This document shows, one piece after another, positions 1 through 13,516 of a stretch of 64,000 nucleotides of DNA. Position numbers and translations under genes: made by a program. Below the pieces are notes generated by a model. It was not told the DNA's origin. It searched no databases and saw nothing but the letters and a program-made list of their open reading frames with translations. The stretch's first letter is position 1. The number at the start of each line of letters is the position of its first letter. This DNA comes from Dactylonectria macrodidyma (lineage: Eukaryota > Ascomycota > Sordariomycetes > Hypocreales > Nectriaceae): the NCBI GenBank assembly GCA_020744425.1, contig JAGMUV010000015.1, forward strand, positions 558,001 to 622,000. Reading direction: 5' to 3'.

Positions 1-683
1 CTTGGCACTGTCCTGTGCATGCCCGCGGTGAATGCCGACCAAGGAGACACTGTGCGTAGTAGAATATGCCCGGAATCTACGAAGTACCATCAAAGAACTT
101 GACCCCTAAACTGGGATTGGGTGTTTTTGCCGCTCGCGTGTGGTGTATCATTAACATCGTCTTTTCCTTTGGAGAGAGGGATGGGCTCGTGGATCCGACC
201 AACCTCCAGACTTGATATTAAGCCAGCGAGAGACGCCCATCGCGGGACATAATGTTGAAGTGGACCGAACTTCAGTATGGAGTGCTGCAAAGAGGAGGAG
301 TCTTGATGCTCCAGTTTGATCGCTGAGTGGATAAAAGGAGGATGGTTGAGTATCCATGTCGAGGGTTGGTGGAGCGCAGCTTGCCTTCGCCCCCGAAGGA
401 CTCCAGGCCGTCTGCCCCAGGCCCGGCGATTCTACTAGCTGAGTGGCCAGCCAGCCAGAAATAGTGTCCACAGCCCCCGAATTCGAGACCAAGGGTCATC
501 CATCGGCAAGCAGGCGTTAAAAAGGAGCCCCAACTAGGCGAAGTGTGAGTGTGAGCGAAAAAAAAGCTACCTGAACCGGACCCCGGAAAGCCGACAGTCG
601 GGTACCTCAGGATCGGGCCAGGCTAAAAAGGGCGTCTGTGATAATTACAGTACGTACCGCCGAAGGAACGGCTGGGGTTCTTG

Positions 684-704
684 AAATGGGAAATGGGAAA
701 TGGG
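684..704. repeat. 7-bp tandem repeat, 3 copies
   Basis: AAATGGG is repeated three times without interruption. It is one of several intergenic arrays in this window with a 7-bp period. Confidence 0.85.
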
Positions 705-1787
705 CAAACACATGGGATGGTCGGCATGCCAGCGGAATGAATGCAAATGAACCCAGTGGTCTCTGACACCAGAGAGACAGGTGTGCCCCTGGTTTGTTCA
801 CCCGGCGGCCTGCACTGGCTCATCTGTCCAACCTTGACCAAGCATACCGTTCAAACCATGGAGCCTGACTGTTCGGGATACGAGGCATGGCACGCAGACT
901 GTGACGTTTGTTCGTTCCCAGGTGCAATGCGGGATATGATGCTATGCACCGACGTATTCGTAGTCGATACATGGAGCTCAGCCAAAGCCAAACTTCGGCA
1001 ACCGAGCAAGCGACCATGGGCCCACGGCAACCCAAGCTCGATCGAGAGTTGTCCCAGGCCAGGCAGACCTGTGAAATCGAATGTGTGAAGTACCGTGTAC
1101 CAGACTTCGTGCATACAGCAGTGGCTAGTAGGGGCGACGGGCATGTCTGCTGGGGCCTTGGGCCAGGACAGCCTACCTGACTGGATTGAGGTGGTGGAGT
1201 GCGAACTTTGAGTGGGCTTCTGATGGTGTGGGCTCCATGATGGCGCAGTAGTACTGCGACTGTGCTGGACGGACTGACGGAGTCATGGAGCAGCACGCAC
1301 GGCTGATCGTCGAGGGTACCTAAGGTAAGGAGCGAGAGGAGGCAGAAGGGGCAGAGGAGGCGAGTGGCACATGCTGTACGAATACTGGCTTGCTGGTACG
1401 AGGTACCGGCAGCACAGTGCAGTGAGGGCAAAAGAGGTGTGGTCACCGGGCCGTGTTGGTGGTGTTGAAGCGGTATGAAGTACTATGATCAGTGGGCGGC
1501 CCTGCCCTGCCCTGGGCTCCCTTTCCCTTCCCTGGACAAGTCCCGTAGCTGCCGTTCACTCGTTCGCCGCTGGCCGGCGCGCTACCTCCGCCCACTGGCC
1601 ATTGCCCACACTCCATGACTGGTTCCCTAGCCCAGCATCCACAGTCTGCGGGCACAGTCCACCAGTCCACCCGTCCACGAGCAGCCCACAAAGTCCACAG
1701 CCCACAACAGCCCGGTCCAACCGTTACTCGTTACTCTGGTCTACCTTAGCTACGTAGGGGGTACGTACCCTGCGCCATGGTGGTAAA

Positions 1788-1803
1788 TTTTTTTTTTTTT
1801 TTT
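1788..1803. repeat. Poly-T tract, 16 nt
   Basis: Uninterrupted run of 16 T. It is a simple homopolymer with no associated element visible. Confidence 0.9.
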
Positions 1804-2000
1804 GCGGGTGTGCTGTAGTCACTTGCCCAGCAACTAACCATGGCCCATCTGTCCGCCCCAGTCCATGCCATGCCCATGCCTGCCATGCCATGCTAGGTAC
1901 CAAGTGCTAGGTACCTACCAGGTAGGCTAGAGCGCCCATTTTGCACTGGCTCCACGCCCACACCCGCTCCCACGCCTCCTGTCCTGGCCTCGATGCTGGA

Positions 2001-3226
2001 CACTCTGGGCGCTGCACTGGCTAGGCCGGCCATCCTACAACTGGCACACACCCTCTCCTCCGCACACTCCATCCCCATCTCCCCATCTTCCCATCCTCCC
2101 ATCCTCCCATCCTCTCCCTCTTCCTTGACCCTCGTCCTTCATCCTCTTCTCTTACTACCGTCCTCCTTCTTCTTCATCTCTCTCCTCTCTCTCTCCTCCA
2201 CGACAAAAACTGAACCTGCCGATTCCTCGACAAACAGCAGTCACGAACCCCCATCCCGGTTCGTCGACGTCAGGATTCAGGTCTTTTTTTTTTTTCGCGC
2301 GAGCCTCTTCGCCCATCCTCCTCCAGTTTCACTTCTGGTGCAGGCCGCTGTATTATTTCCCTAGGGTTCCGTGCTCCGTGGTCAACGCCCAAGCGTCCAC
2401 TTCTTCCACCAACCTTTAGGAGACTGCAGATTCGGGCTTTCTCTTCCCCTCTCTCACCCTCCCTCTCTCTCTTGTTCATCGACGACCTTTCCTTCCGGTG
2501 AGTGCCTCTCTTATTCCATCTTCTGTGTCTAGTCTACGAGCCGTCCATTTTTCGCGTTGCCCCGGAATACTCGGCCAAGGCCTCGCGCTGCCTCCACACC
2601 CTACGACATGAAATGATCCGAGTCGAAGAACAAACACAACGCATATCAGCATATTGATTTCTTCCTTAACCCCTTCGGACTCCCCTACGACATGCAACAC
2701 TTTTAGCGGCCCAAATGATTCGCACGCACACCATTCGCCCAACGTTCCGCCACAGACGCTCAACCGACTAGACCGTGAAGATGCGACAGCTCGATTGCAG
2801 TTTGGACAAAGACTAATTAGATTAGGTTGAGTTCTCCTGGACTTCACAGAGGTCCCAACACCGGTTCTCCCCTGAACCCTTGCGGATTTTCCCCAGCTCG
2901 ATCATCAAGGTCGATAGGTTGACTTTCCCCGTTCAAGAAGTTCCTTCGGAAGAAATTCCTTTCGAATCCTCGAACATTCACACCGTCAGTCTTGTCTGCA
3001 TCCTCACACGACACGATATTTCCGGATTGCCCTTAAATGGCCCGATCCGATAACTGAATTTCGAAACTCCTTCCTTCGCCTCGCCGCTCGCACACGCCTG
3101 TTTCTCGGACCGTGATCTCACCTAGCTGTGGCTATTTCCCACAGCCGTGTTTCCGTGCTCCGACGACTTCTCTCCGACAAAGGTCGCTCTTCGATCTTCG
3201 TCGGACTCCCCCCAAATACTTTCATC
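2001..3226 (+). promoter_or_regulatory. CT-rich 5' leader of the cyclin gene, with a possible leader intron
   Basis: The plus strand turns strongly pyrimidine-rich from about 2040 (CATCTCCC, TCTCTCC, CTTCC runs), the usual look of a transcription start region in filamentous fungi. A possible leader intron runs from the GTGAGT donor at 2498 to the CACAG acceptor ending at 2849, with a branch-like GACTAAT about 40 nt before it. Several ATGs lie in this stretch (for example in ATGAAATG near 2609), so removing the intron would also remove upstream start codons. Leader and intron are inferred from sequence only. Confidence 0.45.
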
Positions 3227-4234
3227 ATGCCCGGTGGCGTATGTGCCGTCCTCGATTATGAGGTCGACATGATGGCCGAGTATGTTGCTGAGATGGCTAC
3301 GCGAGTCGTGACCCCTGATGCCCCGGTCACCGCGCCGTTCCGCAAGTTCGTCTCTCAGATCCTCACTTCGACGAGGCTTCCGAGCACCACCATTCTCCTG
3401 GGAATGAACTACCTCGCCAAGAGGATCAACACCATGAAGGGACAGGGTCCCTACAAGGCCTCCGAGGGCCAGGTGTGGCGATACCTGACCGTCTCGCTTC
3501 TCTTGGGCAGCAAGTTCCTTGACGACAACACCTTCCAGAATCGCTCCTGGTCGGAGGTTAGCGGCATTGCTGTTTCCGAACTCAATGCTCTAGAGTTCGA
3601 CTGGGTTGAGTCCATGGGCTGGCGCCTCTATGTCAACCTTGATCTCAGCAAGGACTACCGAGCTTGGCTCGAGAACTGGCGTGAGTGGCAGGAGATGAAG
3701 AAGCGACAGGCTGCCCAGGTCAGCCGTGAGAGACTCGCCTCTTTGGTCCCTGCCATCGACACCGAGCTCGCCAGGCACAGCGGCCACCGCACTTCTCCCC
3801 ACTCGCGTTACCTGCAGGAGCAGGTCGCGGAGTACGAGCGCTACCAGGCTATGAAAGCCCAGCAACAGACCTACCGCTCTCGCGAGGCAGGCTGGGCGCA
3901 CAACCCCTGGAGCGCACCTCTCACACCACCCGATTCTGGTTATGGCACTCCCGACTACGCTCTGTCAGCTACGTCGAGCAATGCCCGCTACAACGAGTGG
4001 TTTTCTCAGCAAGCTGCACAGTACAGCAGCCGATATCCCCAACCTCCTGCCTATAGCAGCTTCTACCCATCCCGACACAACAGCCACAGCGGTCATAGCG
4101 GCCACTATTCGTACTCCCAGAACATGTGGGAGCATGGACTGGCCGAGTGCAGCTGTTCTGCATGTGTGGACCCATTGAAGCAGCAAGTTCCATACTTCGT
4201 GCCTCACGCTTATAGCCAGCCGGTCATGGGTTGA
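3227..4234 (+). CDS. Pho80/PCL-type cyclin (335 aa)
   Basis: Single-exon cyclin, probably a partner of a Pho85-like cyclin-dependent kinase. The cyclin box covers about residues 15-145; the words LLLGSKFLDD (91-100) and the helix with ALEFDWVESMGW (121-132) are characteristic of fungal G1/Pho80-like cyclins. Residues about 145-180 are a basic, charged helix. The remainder (about 200-335) is low complexity: Tyr/Ser/His/Gln-rich with SGHSGH-type repeats and a short CSCSAC cluster near residue 310, with no known domain. The frame is open upstream to 3128, but the first ATG is at 3227 and the protein from there begins in a way that fits the family. The family and cyclin box are clear; the exact paralogue (PCL1, PCL5 or PCL7-like) cannot be decided. 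Long T-rich sequence follows the stop. Confidence 0.88.
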   Translation: MPGGVCAVLDYEVDMMAEYVAEMATRVVTPDAPVTAPFRKFVSQILTSTRLPSTTILLGMNYLAKRINTMKGQGPYKASEGQVWRYLTVSLLLGSKFLDDNTFQNRSWSEVSGIAVSELNALEFDWVESMGWRLYVNLDLSKDYRAWLENWREWQEMKKRQAAQVSRERLASLVPAIDTELARHSGHRTSPHSRYLQEQVAEYERYQAMKAQQQTYRSREAGWAHNPWSAPLTPPDSGYGTPDYALSATSSNARYNEWFSQQAAQYSSRYPQPPAYSSFYPSRHNSHSGHSGHYSYSQNMWEHGLAECSCSACVDPLKQQVPYFVPHAYSQPVMG

Positions 4235-6336
4235 TATCGAAACTTCCATTCCCCCTCCTTGCGGAAGGAGGCTTAATTGCCCTCTCGATCAGGGCGTTGG
4301 TCTTGCAGTACAAAAAAAGTAAGGGATTTTATTTTACGGCCACGATTTCTTTACGCGCATCCCGAGAACGATACATTCGCATCTTCAGATACCCCAGGCA
4401 CGACAAAATTGTTCACACACGATGACCTTTCGGCGGATCATTCTCAGGGTTTTTCTTTTTTCTACATTGTCGCATTCACTAGAGGCGTTGTGGGTTCACA
4501 GGGAGATTCATTAACACAGGGCATCTCTCACCCCACCACATTCAAAAGCTGCCTCGATACCGCGACATTTTTTTTTTCCTTGACTGGTACACGTTCTATA
4601 ATGGTCACACCCGGCGTTTTGGGTTTCGGGCTTCACATTACACGGTTCGGTTTCGATAGACGCGCGGCTTTTACGTCTTTTCACCGATATTTGGCGTCTT
4701 CATTATGTCGCATGATTCGATTATGAATATCGACCTACCTCAGCAATGTCAATCAGTCTGAGAGTATGGCTGCTTGAACACAGGGCGAGGAGTTGATTGC
4801 CGTCCGTTCAAGTCCAATCACGTGGATGATACTATCATACCGCCATGAGATATATCTGGTTCTGGGTCCCTAGAAAAGGGCAGAGCAGTGATCAGATGCA
4901 AGATTGGATCTCTCAATGGTGGTCAGCGTGCAGTAGCCGCTCGCTTCATTTTTCCTTTGTGCGCAACGACTTCAAGATGCGACAATGTTCCGTCGCGATC
5001 GGCTCGAGTTGATTTTCGTTCTTATGTCCTCGAGGTTTGCATCGAGAGATGCCCCGACGAGACTTACCTCGGTCAATGGTAACTCGGCCATCTACCTTCG
5101 GATGCCGATGGTACGCCTCACGAGATGAACTTGAAAACAGGTTGAGGACAGTATATATTTTGCACACGTTTATGTTATTCTTGGGTGTGGCAGATAACGG
5201 TTTCTGTCCACGAAAATGGGTCTACATGATGGGGTTCGTGCATTGCGTTCAGCGGGTAAAACGGGGAATAAGGGATGGGTTTTCTTTGGTACGATGAGTT
5301 GTTCTTCTGTCTTTCTGCCCCGGAGCTGGATTGATACCCTCGCGTCTCACGGACAACCCGCGCGAAGCTGAGCTCACCAGTGCTTTCCGGAGGCTGTTTT
5401 TTTTATTTTTTATTACGATTTTAGACGTTTGTCTTGTGGGTTTGGCATCAGTAGAGGAGGGCTCTAAGGAAGTTTGCTTCTTTCGCACCTGCTTAATGGG
5501 GAATCATTTTGGTTGGGGCACTTTCAAGCTACCGCATCGGTTTACTCTTCATGATTTGGAATGATACGTTATGGGATGGCGGGTGACTTAGCCCGGGACA
5601 AGATGGCATTAGGAACGCTTAGCGAAGATGCTTTGAGAATCGAATTCCGGCTCAAAAGGCGTGTTCTTCATTCCTCGGTTTCGGGCATGGGCTCTTCCGC
5701 ACAGCCTTATGGGAGGCAAAAAGTGGTTGGAATACAAACTCTGGGTTTTCTGTCTTCCTTCTCTTTCATCTTCGAGACTTCTGGACGACTTGGTATCCCA
5801 GGATCACCTCTGGATGGCTTGGAGTTTCTTAGGTACGGAACATGGAGTGAGATTTGTTCGTTCGTTGGCGTGCTACAATCAGAGCACGACCTCTCGCTTC
5901 ATATCCTCCTAGATTAGCAAATGAAAATGAATAACTCTCACTTGAATTGAAGCTTGTATACATATGTGACTGCCTCGATCTGATGAATGTGGCTGTAGGA
6001 GACACAATTTGTCTCAAATTGGAGTCACAGATTGAACGTGTTGAGTTCGCTGATTACACCATCGTGGGTGTCCGTGGTGGCCGGCAGTGTCAGAAAAGTC
6101 AGTCGTTCATGGCTGATTGTCGGAAAACACCTGCTATCATCACCGGCCAGACGAACCCAAACATCCTCGCTCGATGAAGACACTATGAACATATTTCCCC
6201 TTAGAGCATCAATTCACGACTAAAGCGACTCTACTGAACTGGGTTGTTGCACTTGCTTACATCCATACTCGCACCGCATTGTCAGCCAATAACACTTTGG
6301 CTTTCGTCCTCTGAGAGATCTCCCGGCACAACCACC
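4235..6336 (+). other. Cyclin 3' region and fyv6 upstream region
   Basis: From the cyclin stop to about 5.6 kb the plus strand is rich in T runs (TTTTATTTTT, TTTTTTTTTCC), consistent with a long 3' untranslated region. Several open frames of 75-150 codons occur on the plus strand but none shows a conserved motif or usable splice pattern. A lone CACGTG lies near 4818. The last 300 bp or so form the upstream region of the next gene; no clear TATA box was seen. Confidence 0.5.
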
Positions 6337-7160
6337 ATGTCGAGCCGCTTCGTATCGGGGGGCACCATCAGCTCCAGCGGCGAAGTCTCGAAGGAGACGC
6401 CAGCCGTCAGCAACAGCAGCACAGCCGATGCTAAGCCGCTCCATGCTGGCGCCAAATCTAAGGAGTGGGAGATCGTGCAGCAGGAACTTGAGGCGGAACG
6501 GAGGAGGCGCGAGGAGCAGCGCGTCAAGGCGGCCTCGGGCGAGGGCGAGAGGAGTCTCTTCGAGATATTGGAGGCAAATAAAGGTTTGACTTTGCTCGTC
6601 TCGTTTTCCCTACATATACGTCCCGTTCTTCCCTTCATAGTCGTCCCGTCATATCAAGAGCGTTTGCAAGCTGACAACCCACAACAGCCGCCAAGCAGGC
6701 CGCGTTCGAGGAGCAGTCGAAGCTGCGCAACCAGTTCCGCGCCCTGGACGATGACGAGATTGAGTTTCTCGACGACGTCCGCGCGGCCAAGCGCGCCGAA
6801 GAGGACCGCGTGCGCCGCGAGACGGAGGAGGGCCTGAGGGCGTTCCGGGAGCGCCAGAAGGGGGCAGGAGGAGAGGCGTCGGTGGTTGGTGGTGATCGCG
6901 ATGCCGGCGTCGAGGACGAGGGCGAGTCGTGGGGCGTGGGTAAGAAGCGGAAGCGCGTCAAGGACAGGGACGTCAAGGGCGTGAGGAGGAGGGTCAGCAG
7001 CGGAGAGGTAGAGGCCGAGGAGAAGGTTGTCGAGACGCAGACCGTCAAGGCCACCAAGAGCGAGACTAACAAGAAAACCGAAGAGGCTGCGAAGCCGCCG
7101 GAGAAGAAGTCCCTGGGGCTGGTGGGATACGGAAGTGATTCAGACGACGACGACGACTAG
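6337..7160 (+). CDS. fyv6: Fyv6/FAM192A (NIP30) domain protein (239 aa, 2 exons)
   Basis: Exons 6337-6583 and 6688-7160; the 104-bp intron has donor GTTTGA and acceptor CAACAG, and the phase is kept (G|CC). The N-terminal 115 residues match the FAM192A/Fyv6 domain: MSSRFVSGG start, a charged helix with KEWEIVQQELEAERRRREEQ, then SLFEILEANKAAKQAAFEEQ and NQFRALDDDEIEFLDDV. The C-terminus is basic then acidic, with a GKKRKR nuclear-localisation-like patch near residue 170 and a GLVGYGSDSDDDDD end typical of the family. Yeast Fyv6 acts in the second step of splicing; the human relative PSME3IP1 binds the nuclear proteasome activator PA28-gamma. Which role applies here is inferred. The next gene, tim54, is convergent 314 bp away. 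Intron phase and domain continuity make the model firm. Confidence 0.9.
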
Positions 7161-7474
7161 TAATGGAAGCCAAGATATCAACCATCATGAAATTGTGCCT
7201 CAAGTAACGGCTTCCTAGAATATGCTCATTTTGTCCGTGAAAGGGGAGTATATGCCTTGATTACATAGGACAGTATCATAGATGTCGTCCCTCCTCTATC
7301 CATAGATGCACCATACCATCCATCCGTAGCTCCTTTGCCCCTTGGTATAACATTGATATACAAACGCGTCCTGAGAACAGGACAGTCATTCCCTACTGGT
7401 TACTAACATACACACATACGCGCTTTTGGAGATTGGCTTTTTTTTTTCGTTCATCAATGATGCTCATATCATGA
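7161..7474. other. Shared 3' region of fyv6 and tim54
   Basis: The 314 bp between two converging stop codons carries A/T-rich sequence on both strands (for example a T-run at 7438-7448 just after the tim54 stop on the plus strand). It must hold both polyadenylation regions, so the two 3' ends probably lie close together or overlap. Confidence 0.5.
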
Positions 7475-8845
7475 TTACTCGTCACTGATATCGCCCACGT
7501 TGGGCCGCATGGGCTTGGTGTTCCACGAGTTAACGCCCCATCGCCAGACGCTGCGGAGGCTGCCCTTGATCCAGCCCTCGATCTCCTCCTCGGGGACAAC
7601 GACGGCGGCCGCGCGAGCCTCGAGCTCTGGGCTGATCTCGAACCGGCGCATGCGCTGCATGAGGCGACCGTCGACGACGAGCGGCGACGTCCATATCTTC
7701 TCCTTCGGCGGGGTGGCCGGAGCGTTCTCGTCGGTGCTCTCGGTGGGCTCGTCCTTCCACACCGACTTGGGCCAATCGAGCTCCTCTTGGGCGAGGACGA
7801 GCTGCTGCTCGTGCATTCCGTCGGCCTCGCGCCACTCACGAGAGGCGGCGGCGAAGCACACGGCGGCGACCTCGCGGCCGACCTCGTCGGCCAGCTTGCG
7901 GCGGGTGAAGAAGCGGCCGAGGCGGACAAAGGTGTGGCGGAAGCCGAGGCGGTGGGGGAAGACGATGGGGTTGGAGGGGTTGAACTCGGCGGGGATCTGG
8001 GAGGGAATGTCGGCCAAGGAGTAGTCGTCGGGAGAGTTGTACGGCAGCGGTTGAGGTGGTCGCTCAGGTTTCTTCTCCTCCTTCTTCTCCTCCTTCTTTT
8101 CTTCGGGTTTATCGCCCTCGGTTTGTTCAGCTGCAGGAGTAGCATCTAGAGGCGGGACCTCTACGGGAGCTGGCTTCGGCTCGGTCTCTGGTAGAGAGGG
8201 AGGGTCAAGAGGTCCAAGCCATCCCTCATGTAGTCCGCGCACGTACTCCTTCCATGCGTGCAGCCCGAAGATGACATCTCCATTGACGCCCTGATATTCT
8301 AGTACACCCATCTTCTTCCTCATCTCCTCGATTGTGCTCTCGTCCGTCTTTAAATCTTCATCGCCTGGCCGCTCGATCTGCCGTCTTGATCGGCGAATCT
8401 TCTCAGCCACCGCGGCTCGCACATCACCCTGTTGCCTTCCCTGAACGAACTCCCAATCTAGACCAGACGCGGCCAGAACGGGTTTGGCATACTCGAGAAA
8501 GTGATCCTGGGTCACACGCAGACCGTCGCCGGGAGGTGCCGCAAGATAAATGGTCAGCTTGCGAGGGAGCTGGTTGGCGGCGCCGATAGGCTCCGAGGCG
8601 AGCGGAGCGACGAGGTGCCGCCACTTGGCCGTGGCCCTCTTCTTCTCGCGCTTGTCGTAGACGATGGCAGTGGTAATGGTGCCGGTGATGGCCCAGAAGA
8701 TCATCCAGTTGCGGGAGGGCAGCTTCCGGGGGAGGTTCGGCAGGCCCATCATCTTGAAGACGGGGTTCGGTTTGGAAGGAGGAGTCGGGGCTTTGTAGGT
8801 TGCGCCGGTCCCGGCGGGCTGTGCGGCAGGGTTGGACTCGGCCAT
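7475..8845 (-). CDS. tim54: Mitochondrial import inner membrane translocase subunit Tim54 (456 aa)
   Basis: Single exon. Tim54 is an inner-membrane subunit of the TIM22 complex, which inserts carrier proteins into the mitochondrial inner membrane. The conserved N-terminal region is present: NPVFKMMGLPNLPRKLPSRNWMIFW, with one membrane segment at about residues 47-63 followed by the basic YDKREKKRA stop-transfer stretch. The intermembrane-space body follows, with KLTIYLAAPPGDGLRVTQDHF and the C-terminal block around FPHRLGFRHTF and FTRRKLADE. An Ala/Glu/Lys/Pro-rich linker (residues about 220-270, with repeated EEKKEEKK) lies in the middle. Length is close to yeast Tim54 (478). The start is the first ATG and gives the expected N-terminus. 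It is convergent with fyv6 and divergent, at 2.6 kb, from cot-1. Confidence 0.92.
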   Translation of the reverse strand: MAESNPAAQPAGTGATYKAPTPPSKPNPVFKMMGLPNLPRKLPSRNWMIFWAITGTITTAIVYDKREKKRATAKWRHLVAPLASEPIGAANQLPRKLTIYLAAPPGDGLRVTQDHFLEYAKPVLAASGLDWEFVQGRQQGDVRAAVAEKIRRSRRQIERPGDEDLKTDESTIEEMRKKMGVLEYQGVNGDVIFGLHAWKEYVRGLHEGWLGPLDPPSLPETEPKPAPVEVPPLDATPAAEQTEGDKPEEKKEEKKEEKKPERPPQPLPYNSPDDYSLADIPSQIPAEFNPSNPIVFPHRLGFRHTFVRLGRFFTRRKLADEVGREVAAVCFAAASREWREADGMHEQQLVLAQEELDWPKSVWKDEPTESTDENAPATPPKEKIWTSPLVVDGRLMQRMRRFEISPELEARAAAVVVPEEEIEGWIKGSLRSVWRWGVNSWNTKPMRPNVGDISDE

Positions 8846-10989
8846 GCTGGATAAGATCTCGAGTGAAGAACTGGAGGAGTTCCAACGGCTACGAATAGAA
8901 CATTAATGTTCGGAAGGGTTGTAAATCGTCACTGGACGAACGCCAGGCTTCGTTTAACTGCCTCGCTGAGTTGTGGTCGTTGCGCCTGGTCCCATAGCAA
9001 AAAAAAAAGGCCGCGATAAGAGTCCAGCGATAAGCTCCGGGGTGGAAATACCTGGACTCCGTTCCTCCATCGTCGACCTCTTTGCGCCGAAGACAGGCCC
9101 GGCTGCATGCATTTTAGCCGCCGACAAGGATTTTCTGGGTTCATGTCCTGAAAGTTTGGCGAGGTGCTGCATGGAGTTCCCTTCTTGGAAGGCCTCACTT
9201 TATGAGGTGCGCAGTTGAAAATAACTGCAAAGTAAGACTGCTGAGTTTGGTACATTGGTAAGTGTACCAAGATTAGACAATGCTTCTGGAACACGAGTGA
9301 TAAGACCCTGGTGGCAATATTATTTCTGTGCCGCCATGCAGCATGTTGCAAGGCGCATGTGATACTTGCTTTGGAAAGACACAATGGCCTAGCCTTGGAG
9401 AGTCGCGAGGTGCGATTGAATTTGCTGCTACAATGCGCTGCGTCGTTATTCTTTTCTAGATGGAAATCGCTTCAATGGTCAGGACAGGGATTCCTAGCGA
9501 GATCCAGACGAAGGGAGAGCTAAATCAACGCGAGAACGGGCACAAAGATGCACGACATTCCGCCATGTGAAAGGGGTACTTTGCAACCCGTGGCTCGCCA
9601 TGTGGGAAGCACGGGCTGCGGATGCAACCACAAGATCAACGATAGCATGGCGACATGGTATGGCACGATCTTTCTCGACTCTGTTGTGGGTGTTTCAACT
9701 CGAACGGGACTCGGCCGCGTGTGCAACCCGACTCCCATCTTCTGTCCTCCGTCCTTTCTGGAATCTCATGTACGTACGAAGTACATGCGCTGGCGTTGTT
9801 GTCCGCAACTACGTACTGCTTATGTGATTCAAGTTGATTTCAAATGGAGTCGAGGCAAGGCCTGCAATGTAGACTACCAAGGCACTTTAGCATGGGCCTA
9901 AAGTGTGTGTCGAGGGGAAGATGTGCTTTTTTTGCGGCGCCAGGTCTGCCGCGAACGGGTATAATGGGCCTACTAAAGCTGAAGTGGGCAGTGCCGCAAG
10001 CCGCAGGTTGACCTGAGGCTCTGGCTCCTCCGGGGAAAGGACAGGGCGGGGATTGGACAAGGAACACCCTGACAAGCTGTGAGTCGCTGGGAGTGCCCTG
10101 TGTGCACCTCGGAGATGGTGGGTTAGACGCCCGATGAAAAGGAGCTTTTGGAGCCCAAAGGCAGCCCCCAGAACACATGGCATGGGAGCCTGTGCCATAG
10201 AAGGGAACCCCCCCCCCCCATCCCACTTAGGATGATCATTACAGGCGGCGTTCTAACTTAAGAGGTGTCTTAATTCCTGTCACTGCGAGTTGGTGGTACA
10301 CTGGTAGTCTTGGCCGAGGGGGAGGGAAGAGAAAAGAAGGGGAGATGATGGGATGAGAGGGGTGATGGTGGTGGCGGAAGACCCAGAGGAAGAAGAGCAA
10401 GACGACGACGAGAACAACAGGTCACCTTGATCTACCCTTCTTTTTCTTCATCTTCTTAGTAGTTAGAGAACTTGGATTTCGTGTCCAACGCCTCATGTAA
10501 AACGGTAATTGCAGTAGCGGTGGTGGGGTGTCACCATGGAGGTGCACAGAGTCGAGCTCGCTTCTATTCCCGCCTTGGCTTCCTCGATATCAAACTCTCA
10601 AACCACGCACCATTCTGCACAGGCCCTAAAGCAACCTTTTCTTCATGAGTTCAGATTGAGGCATCACTCCTCGAGCAGCCCAATGATATACCGCCCAACC
10701 CAGATCGCCACCGCACTCTGAAAATCCCGGGCTGTAGGGGGGAAGAAGCGTTGTAGAGGCCAGGTTTATTAGAGAGCGTAGCCAGTGGCTGCAGCACCTG
10801 TCGTCAATCCGGTGCAGCGCCCAATTGCCAAACCGTGAAGCCTCCAAACCGCTAAAAACCCATTGGATCCAAAACGGACCAGGCCGCCTGCTCCGCCCCT
10901 TCTAGGTGTAACCCCTCGAACCTCCTACTTACCCACCGTACCACTAGGGAAGAGAGAAGGTAAAGGTAGGGACCTGTAGACCCAAAACT
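8846..10989. other. Divergent intergenic region between tim54 and cot-1
   Basis: No gene is supported in these 2.1 kb. The first few hundred bases must contain the tim54 promoter. A C12 homopolymer lies at 10208-10219. Several frames of 70-130 codons exist on both strands but show no recognisable motif. The stretch 10320-10420 is purine-rich (GAGGAAGAAGAGCAAGACGA), followed by pyrimidine-rich DNA approaching the cot-1 leader. Confidence 0.5.
10208..10219. repeat. Poly-C tract, 12 nt
   Basis: Uninterrupted run of 12 C in intergenic DNA. No function is implied. Confidence 0.9.
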
Positions 10990-11428
10990 CGGCAGTGCCA
11001 ACATCGTTGCGTGTTTCCAAAGACCCGCCAACGTGTATCTCCCAACACTCTGCATCTCTCGCAGACCGACCTCGCCCGCTCCAACAATTACATCCCATCC
11101 TGCCCGTTCTTCTTTCTACATCTGGGTCTCAGTGTCTGGGATTCTGTACTTGGGCTTCTGCTTTCTGGATTCTCGCTAGCGCTTGCTCTGCGATCTAACC
11201 CACTGGCTTACCCCCGAACGATTCTAGGCTCTCCGCTGTCCCATCTCAACACCCCCCATCGCACATCGCACCAGCGCCCCGTTCCGCTGCCCAGTGCACA
11301 GTGTCCGCTGCTCGCCCCTGGACCTCTCCTGAAACTCGCCTCCCATCTCTCTCAGCTTCTTCCCTTTCGACCTCTTCCCTCTCGACCAACTGCCCGCTCG
11401 AGTCGAGTCGAGTCGAGCCGATCTCACG
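10990..11428 (+). promoter_or_regulatory. CT-rich leader of the cot-1 kinase gene
   Basis: The plus strand becomes dense in C/T (CCCATCCTGCCCGTTC, TCCCTTTCGACCTCTTCCC) directly before the kinase ATG, as expected for a fungal transcription start region and leader. It ends in a four-copy TCGAG array 11 nt before the start codon. Confidence 0.5.
11398..11417 (+). repeat. TCGAG pentamer array, 4 copies, just before the cot-1 start
   Basis: Four perfect tandem TCGAG units lie 11 nt upstream of the ATG at 11429, so they are almost certainly within the mRNA leader. The unit is self-complementary in part (CTCGAG across each junction is not formed, but TCGA is a palindrome in each unit). Confidence 0.85.

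Positions 11429-13516
<2,088 letters not shown>

Larger units (their letters stand above)
1..2000. other. Intergenic DNA, no gene supported
   Basis: No open frame here has a recognisable protein or a plausible set of spliced exons. The longest frame (minus strand, 820-1446) has an unstructured, Ser/Arg/Leu-rich composition typical of chance frames in GC-rich DNA. Visible structure is limited to short repeats: a 7-bp triplicate at 684-704, a T16 tract at 1788-1803, CCATG-type pentamers around 1863-1895, and a cluster of AGGTACC/TAGGTACCT words at about 1893-1930. Confidence 0.6.

Noticed and set aside
820..1446. Minus-strand open frame of 208 codons
   Set aside because: No motif, erratic Ser/Arg/Leu/Cys composition, no splice-supported extension; overlapping frames on the other strand are nearly as long.
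7393..8149. Arg/Ser/Pro-rich and Gly-rich open frames over tim54
   Set aside because: Shadow frames of the GC3-biased tim54 coding sequence.
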